This document shows, piece by piece, positions 1 to 3,619 of a DNA stretch of 5,622 nucleotides. Under the pieces are notes generated by a model, which did no database searches, was not told the origin of the DNA, and saw only the letters and a program-made list of their open reading frames with translations. The number at the start of each line of letters is the position of its first letter. Within the stretch, counting starts at the first letter, position 1. The translations under genes and the position numbers were made by a program. The stretch comes from Cyanobacteria bacterium HKST-UBA02. Lineage in GTDB: Bacteria; Cyanobacteriota; Vampirovibrionia; Obscuribacterales; Obscuribacteraceae. Location of the stretch: contig JAGQHH010000467.1 of the NCBI GenBank assembly GCA_020431945.1, positions 1 to 5,622 of the forward strand. The letters are read 5' to 3'.

Positions 1-167
1 GAGACCAGCACCCTGTTTCTCACCTTGACCGACTGCAGCCGACGACTTCTAATCAGCCGCCAGGTGCAGTGCTCGGATAGATTGAGAAGCCAGGCACACT
101 CAGAGACGGTAAAGAGCTTGAGCTCTCTTTCAGCCAGGAGCTCACCGCGACCTCTCAATTTCCTCAT
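1..167 (-). CDS. Second AlpA/excisionase-like helix-turn-helix protein (partial, runs off the left edge)
   Basis: This frame opens with ATG at 167 and stays open for 55 codons to the window edge, so the 3' end is missing. The ATG overlaps the stop of the preceding gene as ATGA, a sign of translational coupling. After a basic start (MRKLRGRGELLAERELK), residues about 18-55 read LFTVSECAWLLNLSEHCTWR followed by LIRSRRLQSVKVRNRVLV. This is the pattern of HTH_17/excisionase domains: L-x-[TV]-x-E-[AV]-A-x-L-L-x-[LV]-S-x-x-T-[VI]-x-R-L-I, then a short wing with a V-K-V strand. Such proteins bind short direct repeats, either to promote prophage or island excision or to act as transcription factors. 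What is seen: the frame, the overlap and the motif. What is inferred: DNA binding and joint action with the upstream HTH gene. The frame has no stop inside the window and so is easy to miss in a closed-ORF list. The C-terminus, and whether an integrase follows, cannot be seen. Confidence 0.72.
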   Translation of the reverse strand, partial: MRKLRGRGELLAERELKLFTVSECAWLLNLSEHCTWRLIRSRRLQSVKVRNRVLV

Positions 168-421
168 ACTCCAAAGACTCGCTTTTGGGGCTCGACGGTC
201 CTGGACTCAATGAAGGAGTCCAGGTCGGATTTGCGATACTTCGCCAGCCTGCCAATCTTCACTACAGGCAGTGGATACCGGCTTGTGCAGTGCCATATTG
301 CCAGTGTCTGGGGTGACACTCCTAGATACCCTGCCGCCTCCTTTCTCGACAGAAGCTGATCGCCGGATGAATTCAGGTCGCCAGAAAACTCGGCACCGGA
401 CGTGCCTGTATGTTCGTTCAT
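164..421 (-). CDS. AlpA/excisionase-family HTH DNA-binding protein (HTH_17-like)
   Basis: An 85-aa protein from ATG 421 to TGA 164. Residues about 22-75 form an excisionase/AlpA-type winged helix-turn-helix. LLSRKEAAGYLGVSPQTL is the HTH core, a W follows in the IW position, and LPVVKIGRLAKYRKSDLDSF is the wing plus the final helix. All hallmark positions of the family are present (R-K-E-A-A, L-G-V-S, K-I-G-R, Y-R-x-S-D-L-D). The frame can be read from a TTG at 436, but GGAG at 434-431 lies 9 nt before ATG 421 and overlaps that TTG, so ATG 421 is preferred. AlpA-like regulators activate integrase or excision genes of cryptic prophages and islands, and some act as excisionases. It overlaps a second HTH gene by 4 bp, so the two are probably made together. 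The first 20 residues are polar (Ser/Gly/Glu) and probably disordered. The family call is firm; the specific target is unknown. Confidence 0.88.
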   Translation of the reverse strand: MNEHTGTSGAEFSGDLNSSGDQLLSRKEAAGYLGVSPQTLAIWHCTSRYPLPVVKIGRLAKYRKSDLDSFIESRTVEPQKRVFGV

Positions 422-430
422 ATGATGATT

Positions 431-434
431 CTCC
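431..434 (-). promoter_or_regulatory. Ribosome binding site of the AlpA-like gene
   Basis: On the minus strand GGAG is followed by 9 nt and then ATG 421. It decides the start: the in-frame TTG at 436 overlaps this SD and cannot be used with it. Confidence 0.6.
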
Positions 435-463
435 AATCAGTACCACGTGGGGCTACTGCGTGC

Positions 464-484
464 ATCGAGCTAACGAAGCTCGAT
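464..484. repeat. Perfect 7-bp inverted repeat with 7-nt spacer, possible operator
   Basis: ATCGAGC (464-470) and GCTCGAT (478-484) are exact reverse complements around TAACGAA. The centre lies about 53 bp upstream of the AlpA-like ATG, a normal place for an operator or promoter overlap. No T-run follows on either strand, so it is not a terminator. The spacer word CTAACGAAG (470-478) recurs at 711-719. Confidence 0.5.
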
Positions 485-511
485 TGAAAGTGAATTGAAG
501 TGAGTTGATGA
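483..511. repeat. Short tandem near-repeats (ATTGAAAGTGA / ATTGAAGTGA / GTTGATGA)
   Basis: Three units follow one another with no gap: ATTGAAAGTGA (483-493), ATTGAAGTGA (494-503) and the weaker GTTGATGA (504-511). The 10-11 bp period equals one DNA turn, so the units face the same side of the helix, as in arrays bound by small excisionase-type proteins. They abut the 464-484 inverted repeat and lie upstream of the two HTH genes. Binding is inferred only. Confidence 0.42.
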
Positions 512-555
512 CATAGGGTCTGAATCTAAACTCGTGTTCTCTGATTCCTCCCTCC

Positions 556-587
556 CGAAAAGCCCTCAAACTCGATCAAGCTTTTCG
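556..587. repeat. 8-bp inverted repeat CGAAAAGC / GCTTTTCG
   Basis: The arms at 556-563 and 580-587 are perfect reverse complements with a 16-nt loop. There is no T-run on either side, so it is not an intrinsic terminator. It could be a binding site or a structured 5' untranslated element. The function is unknown. Confidence 0.35.
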
Positions 588-677
588 AGGCAGCAACCGC
601 TGCTAATAGGTATTATCAAAGGAAGTGAGCAAGAATCCAAACTAATGCTCAAAAGTATTACAGGACATGGATTCATA

Positions 678-718
678 GCACTAAAGAACACATTGGGGCC
701 CAATGTGGCACTAACGAA
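678..718. repeat. 9-bp palindrome flanked by 11-bp direct repeats
   Basis: CACATTGGG (689-697) and CCCAATGTG (699-707) form a perfect palindrome around one G. It is bracketed by GCACTAAAGAA (678-688) and GCACTAACGAA (708-718), a direct repeat with one mismatch and exactly 30 bp offset (about three helical turns). Symmetric plus direct repeats in a gene-poor region beside excisionase-like genes suggest an operator or recombination site. No known core sequence is recognised. Confidence 0.5.
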
Positions 719-883
719 GTAGATGACCTACGGGAAAAACCGGTCAGCGCCCGTACGCTGCTGATCAGTATTATTGTCCATGAGGAGCCAGCTAGCAATA
801 AAATTTCTGAGTCCTTCAGATAGCCGGGGATCATAGCTGTTGGCTTTTGGACAAATTACTTTTAGACTTTTCATTCAGTAGAT

Positions 884-891
884 AGGAGGTG
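884..891 (+). promoter_or_regulatory. Consensus Shine-Dalgarno for the leader peptide frame
   Basis: AGGAGGTG is fully complementary to the 3' end of 16S rRNA. It lies 8 nt (counted from AGGAGG) before TTG 898, but more than 40 nt before ATG 933 of the secreted-protein gene. It therefore fits the short leader frame and not the long gene directly. Confidence 0.6.
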
Positions 892-897
892 TCCGTC

Positions 898-933
898 TTG
901 AGTAGCTATCTAATCCGCATCGGCAGCCTGTGA
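898..933 (+). CDS. Predicted 11-codon leader peptide coupled to the downstream gene
   Basis: TTG 898 reads MSSYLIRIGSL and stops at TGA 931-933, which overlaps ATG 933 as TGATG. The leader has the strongest ribosome site in the window, while the long gene has no SD of its own in the preceding 15 nt. This is the layout of a short upstream frame that loads ribosomes and hands them on by termination-reinitiation. What is seen: the SD, spacing, frame and overlap. What is inferred: that it is translated. An in-frame GTG at 889 overlaps the SD and is unlikely to be a start. The alternative is that the SD is a chance match and the long gene uses a weak leaderless-like start. Confidence 0.45.
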   Translation: MSSYLIRIGSL

Positions 934-1886
934 TGTCAGCAGACTGGTTGAAGCTCTTTAGGAAGGGTGACGCTTTGTTAGCGAAATACTTGCTTCTTTT
1001 CTCGCTTTTGGTGACGGGTTCAGGTACCTATGCGGACGACATATCCGTGCCTGTAAGTGACGGCAAGTCAGACTGGGTGGAAGATGTTCCCAACTTGCCG
1101 TCACCGGTGCCGAAGAAGCCCTTGGAAACACCGAGGCCCGGACTGGATTCTCTAGCGAGTGATTTGCTTCGAAACTCCGTCATAGGTGATTTCCCGAAGC
1201 CGAGGACGATCTCTTCTGATGTCTATAAGCGGTGGTTTGAATCAGCGCATGGATCGCTAAAAGTAGAAAAAGACTCCATTGTTGTTGTCCGTGGGGCTTG
1301 TGGATCTGTATTGAAATTGCTGGGTCTTCCGTATACCAGCGTTGGCTCAGACTTGGGAAGCGTGAACTTGAATAGAGCAAGAGTCCTTTTTGTTAACAGT
1401 GAGCTGACACCCTCTGCACTGCTATCGGTTCGGAGATTTGTTGGTATAGGCGGTTGTCTGATAACGACAGATTCCGCATTGGAGCCGGTTGTGCAGCGGG
1501 CGTTCCCTGGTTTTGTCGAGTGGAATGGAGGCTGGACGCCTACGATGGTAGCGGATGCTGTTCTTGTTGATCCAACGTCACCCGTCTCAAAGAATTTGCC
1601 AGTTTCGGCTTCATGGTATCTAGAGGAGAAGTGCTGCACTATTAAGGTCGTTAGACCCGGTCCTGTGTCTGTGATCGCTCGAAGCCGACTGCTAATGCGC
1701 TCGGATCCATCCGAGATTGGCGTACTGGCTTTTGTCTTGAAGTATGGCCGGGGCCGAGTTCTTCATATGATTGGAAGGTTCTCTCAGAGCATTGCACGCG
1801 GTCATCGAGTAAATGACCCATCGCCGGGTACGGAAATTCCTTTGAGAGAGGCGATAATAGCCAATTTTGTGGCGCAAGCCCTATAG
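933..1886 (+). CDS. Secreted protein with a divergent class I glutamine-amidotransferase-like (ThuA/DUF4350-like) fold
   Basis: A 317-aa protein from ATG 933; GTG 930 directly before it is an alternative start, and an in-frame TAG at 903 closes the frame upstream. Residues about 1-35 form a Sec signal peptide: a basic n-region, LLAKYLLLFSLLV as hydrophobic core, and likely cleavage after TYA before DD. A Pro-rich, probably extended stretch (residues about 50-70) follows. Residues about 105-317 resemble the GATase-like Rossmann fold. VLKLLGLPYTSV is followed by a strand, then SELTPSALLSVRRFVGIGG and CLITTD. Further on come FPGFVEW, a second half with SASWYLEEKCCTI, and GRGRVLHMIGRF near the end. 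The GG-x-L-I-T-T-D and G-x-G-R-V-x-H features are typical of non-enzymatic members of this superfamily. No nucleophile-elbow Cys with His/Glu partners is apparent, so it probably binds a ligand or partner in the periplasm. It converges on the membrane-protein gene 42 bp away. The fold call is moderate and the function unknown. Confidence 0.72.
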   Translation: MSADWLKLFRKGDALLAKYLLLFSLLVTGSGTYADDISVPVSDGKSDWVEDVPNLPSPVPKKPLETPRPGLDSLASDLLRNSVIGDFPKPRTISSDVYKRWFESAHGSLKVEKDSIVVVRGACGSVLKLLGLPYTSVGSDLGSVNLNRARVLFVNSELTPSALLSVRRFVGIGGCLITTDSALEPVVQRAFPGFVEWNGGWTPTMVADAVLVDPTSPVSKNLPVSASWYLEEKCCTIKVVRPGPVSVIARSRLLMRSDPSEIGVLAFVLKYGRGRVLHMIGRFSQSIARGHRVNDPSPGTEIPLREAIIANFVAQAL

Positions 1887-1928
1887 CGGGGTCAAGGAAA
1901 ATTGAGTAAATCTCGTAGCTCTGAAGGT
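1887..1928. terminator. Convergent intergenic gap with only a weak hairpin
   Basis: The two convergent genes end 42 bp apart. AGTAAA (1905-1910) can pair with TTTACT (1928-1933) around a 17-nt loop, reaching into the last codons of the minus-strand gene. The stem is AT-rich and no GC-rich stem with a T-run is present on either strand. A canonical bidirectional terminator is not visible, so read-through antisense RNA in this junction is possible. Confidence 0.2.
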
Positions 1929-3584
1929 TTACTTTCTGTTGTCCAACTGCCTGTTAACGTGCTCTTTTGCTCTGTCGACGAGTGCATTGGAGGCGCCCTT
2001 AGAATACAAGGAGATGAAGAGTATCATTGCTCCGCCAAGAATTGTGAGGACAATGAGGATCACGTGGTCGATTATGGACTTAACTACATCGCTACCCATT
2101 ACCGGGACTATTGGAGCCTCTGAGCGGATATGAATGTATGAACTCAATTGCTGACCAGCGAAGCACCAGCTCTGCCACCAGGACACCCTTGCGTTAACTT
2201 CCTGTTTTCGCTGGGCGTTTCCTCTGACTAGCTCAATCATGTAGTTGCAACTGTCAAGGGGAAGTTTGTTGAATCTAAAAGTAAGTTCTGCTGAGGGCTT
2301 ATCCCCTTCAAAATAGGCCACATCTGTCGCCAATTCTTGTCCTCTTGACCCGTGCGTATATTCTACTAGTTTTCCCGTGACAGGCTGCTGGTTAGAGATA
2401 TCAATCCTCTTCAAGTTCACCTTGATTTCGTGCGAGCCGGATATAGTCACCTCGAGGCCCGCATCTCTCCATCTCGCCGGTGTTTGTTTAGATGCAGGTG
2501 GTGGTTTAGATGCAGGTACTCGTTTTGATGAAGGCGCTGGTATTGATGCAGGAGGTGCAGAGGTATATCGCGGAGTTTGAATTACCACAGTTCCTTCCAC
2601 CGGCGCGTTATCTTTGTTTTTCATTCTGACGAGCTTTATGAAGCCTTGGGTTGGCTCTTCTTGGGCTGTCGTTTTAATGGTATAGGTGAGGTCCTTGATT
2701 CCGTCATTCCCTATAAGGGTTCCGATGTCGCCTCTTAGTTCACTGGCTAGCGATATATTGTCGATAACGTTTCCGGTTCCGCCTGCGTTTGCGTAAGGCC
2801 CAAGAAACTTATACTTAAAGAATCGATGATTACTTAGTTGCTGTGGGGTCATCGTTGCAACGCTATGCTCGTTCTCTCCGTAAGACCATAGTCGGAATTT
2901 GGCGTCCGTGTCTCTTTCTAGTGGAAAATCGCTTCCGTGGTCTTGCGGGTCGTGGGTCCAATAGAGATCGCCGTTTTTCTGCCAGCTTACGCCATTGGAA
3001 CGCGAGCTGCTTCTGGGAACAATCAGCATGCTAAAGGCATACATCTTGTCTTTGCACTTATCGTCATCAAAATCCTCTTTATTGTTGGCAAATTGAAGGA
3101 GAAGGCGAATCGTTCTCGTGCCGGCGGGGAAGGTTTCGAAAGATAGGTGCCAAGATCGTTGACAGTCCTTCCTGTCTCGAGGATTGAACGGGTATTGAAT
3201 ATTATTATCTGCGCAGCCGGCCCGGGTGATCTTTAGTTTGAGATCTTTGTCGGTATCGGCTGCTTCCAGCAGTCGGAGATAGATTTTTCTCCAGGTTTCA
3301 GGATACTGGAAAGTATCGTGCAGATATGCGCTCCCATTTTGTCTCCTCATGGTGTTGACGCTCAAGGAGAAGTGGTCTGGTATTTGTCCTTCGAATTGCT
3401 CGTCAATCGTAAGTGCATTGGTGCGGAGATCTATATAGCCAGTCTTTGCCATAACAGGCTGAAAGTTGATGCCTAAGACCGCTATCAGGAACAATAGTCG
3501 AGATAGTATCGCGCGTCCAATCAAGATTTCTGCTCCAGTGCCGTAATTTTGATGTTTCGATTTCGCATTAACCTTAAGACTCAT
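1929..3584 (-). CDS. Signal-anchored two-domain periplasmic protein with a C-terminal transmembrane helix
   Basis: A 551-aa protein of no family I recognise. The hydrophobic segment at residues 29-46 (LLFLIAVLGINFQPVMA, likely cut before KTG) is a signal peptide. Residues about 47-340 form a first, strand-rich region with Cys124, 141 and 177. Residues 343-372 are a hexapeptide Pro/Ala/Ser/Lys linker. Residues about 373-490 form a second strand-rich region with Cys446 and Cys474, which could form a disulfide. One transmembrane helix spans about 504-527 (ILIVLTILGGAMILFISLY), and the basic 24-residue tail (SKGASNALVDRAKEHVNR...) should be cytoplasmic by the positive-inside rule. All Cys are on the outer side, consistent with export. 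Start: ATG 3584 has only a poor SD, buried in a hairpin. TTG 3524 has GGAG (3536-3533) at 8 nt and would give a compact signal peptide (531 aa), so it may be the true start. It follows the protease-nuclease gene by 33 bp, making an operon likely. A sensor or anchor role is inferred. Confidence 0.8.
   Translation of the reverse strand: MSLKVNAKSKHQNYGTGAEILIGRAILSRLLFLIAVLGINFQPVMAKTGYIDLRTNALTIDEQFEGQIPDHFSLSVNTMRRQNGSAYLHDTFQYPETWRKIYLRLLEAADTDKDLKLKITRAGCADNNIQYPFNPRDRKDCQRSWHLSFETFPAGTRTIRLLLQFANNKEDFDDDKCKDKMYAFSMLIVPRSSSRSNGVSWQKNGDLYWTHDPQDHGSDFPLERDTDAKFRLWSYGENEHSVATMTPQQLSNHRFFKYKFLGPYANAGGTGNVIDNISLASELRGDIGTLIGNDGIKDLTYTIKTTAQEEPTQGFIKLVRMKNKDNAPVEGTVVIQTPRYTSAPPASIPAPSSKRVPASKPPPASKQTPARWRDAGLEVTISGSHEIKVNLKRIDISNQQPVTGKLVEYTHGSRGQELATDVAYFEGDKPSAELTFRFNKLPLDSCNYMIELVRGNAQRKQEVNARVSWWQSWCFAGQQLSSYIHIRSEAPIVPVMGSDVVKSIIDHVILIVLTILGGAMILFISLYSKGASNALVDRAKEHVNRQLDNRK
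2469..2558 (-). repeat. Five 18-bp repeats encoding a Pro-Ala-Ser-Lys hexapeptide linker
   Basis: Five 18-bp units lie end to end (2541-2558, 2523-2540, 2505-2522, 2487-2504, 2469-2486). On the coding strand they read APPASI, PAPSSK, RVPASK, PPPASK and QTPARW. Units 2487-2504 and 2505-2522 share a 14-nt exact match (GTTTAGATGCAGGT, read on plus at 2486-2499 and 2504-2517). The in-frame repeat forms a flexible, positively charged linker between the two extracytoplasmic regions of the membrane protein and could vary in copy number between strains. Confidence 0.75.
3533..3536 (-). promoter_or_regulatory. Ribosome binding site for an alternative TTG start of the membrane protein
   Basis: GGAG at 3536-3533 lies 8 nt before TTG 3524-3522 in the membrane-protein frame. 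Starting there gives MIGRAILSRLLFLIAVLGIN, a textbook signal-peptide start, instead of a 28-residue polar lead. This site argues for a shorter protein than the ATG-initiated frame. Confidence 0.4.
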
Positions 3585-3613
3585 TCAGACCGCTATCACA
3601 AGTAATTTTGATG
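3543..3613. repeat. 12-bp direct repeat GTAATTTTGATG around the membrane-gene start
   Basis: GTAATTTTGATG occurs at 3543-3554 and 3602-3613, offset by 59 bp. One copy lies in the intergenic hairpin and the other inside the first codons of the ATG-initiated frame. It could be a binding site pair or the trace of a small duplication. Chance is also possible. Confidence 0.35.
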
Positions 3614-3619
3614 GCGGTC
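3588..3619 (-). promoter_or_regulatory. Intercistronic hairpin covering the stop codon and the ATG-proximal ribosome site
   Basis: Read on plus, GACCGCTATCA (3588-3598) pairs with TGATGGCGGTC (3609-3619) over 11 positions with one imperfect pair and a 10-nt loop. On the minus-strand transcript the stem starts within the UGA of the protease-nuclease gene and ends 3 nt before AUG 3584, filling almost the whole gap. The only SD-like bases before that AUG (AGCGG) are in the stem. No U-run follows, so it is not a standard terminator. It could instead damp translation of the second gene or protect an mRNA end. Confidence 0.45.

Larger units (their letters stand above)
437..883. other. Gene-poor regulatory/intergenic region between the divergent HTH genes and the secreted-protein gene
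   Basis: About 450 bp with no convincing gene. One 62-codon plus-strand frame (534-722, GTG start) has no SD, and a palindrome lies inside it. The region is rich in symmetry: a CCACGTGG palindrome (443-450), an ATCGAGC inverted repeat (464-484), near-tandem 10-11 bp repeats (483-511), a CGAAAAGC inverted repeat (556-587), a palindrome with flanking direct repeats (678-718) and a small CAGCG/CGCTG hairpin (745-760). No strong sigma-70 promoter could be picked out. For the rightward gene the best match is TTGGCT (840-845), 17 nt, TAGACT (863-868), which is weak. The HTH genes read left from here and the secreted-protein gene reads right, so promoters for both must lie here unless transcription enters from elsewhere. 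Confidence 0.5.

Noticed and set aside
422..436. TTG start at 436 for the AlpA-like protein
   Set aside because: The TTG overlaps the GGAG that best serves ATG 421, and the extra five residues add nothing to the domain.
271..498. 75-codon plus-strand frame across the AlpA-like gene
   Set aside because: It is antisense to the well-supported HTH gene for half its length and shows no family pattern or SD.
534..722. 62-codon plus-strand frame beginning with GTG in the gene-poor region
   Set aside because: It has no SD before the GTG, no recognisable motif, and the palindrome and flanking repeats lie in its last third. It is more likely non-coding.
745..760. CAGCG/CGCTG hairpin followed on the minus strand by ACCGGTTTTT, considered as an intrinsic terminator
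   Set aside because: The stem is only 5 bp, five bases separate it from the T-run, and there is no minus-strand gene just upstream to terminate.
787..844. Imperfect inverted repeat GCCAGCTA ... TAGCTGTTGGC
   Set aside because: It needs a 3-nt bulge and a loop of about 40 nt; it is within what chance would give.
437..930. Structured non-coding RNA, retron msr/msd or CRISPR leader
   Set aside because: There are several short hairpins but no reverse transcriptase, no regularly spaced repeats and no spacer-like units in the window.
1223..1639. 138-codon minus-strand frame inside the secreted-protein gene
   Set aside because: It is a shadow of the plus-strand gene, with no SD or domain pattern; the plus-strand frame has a signal peptide and a recognisable fold.
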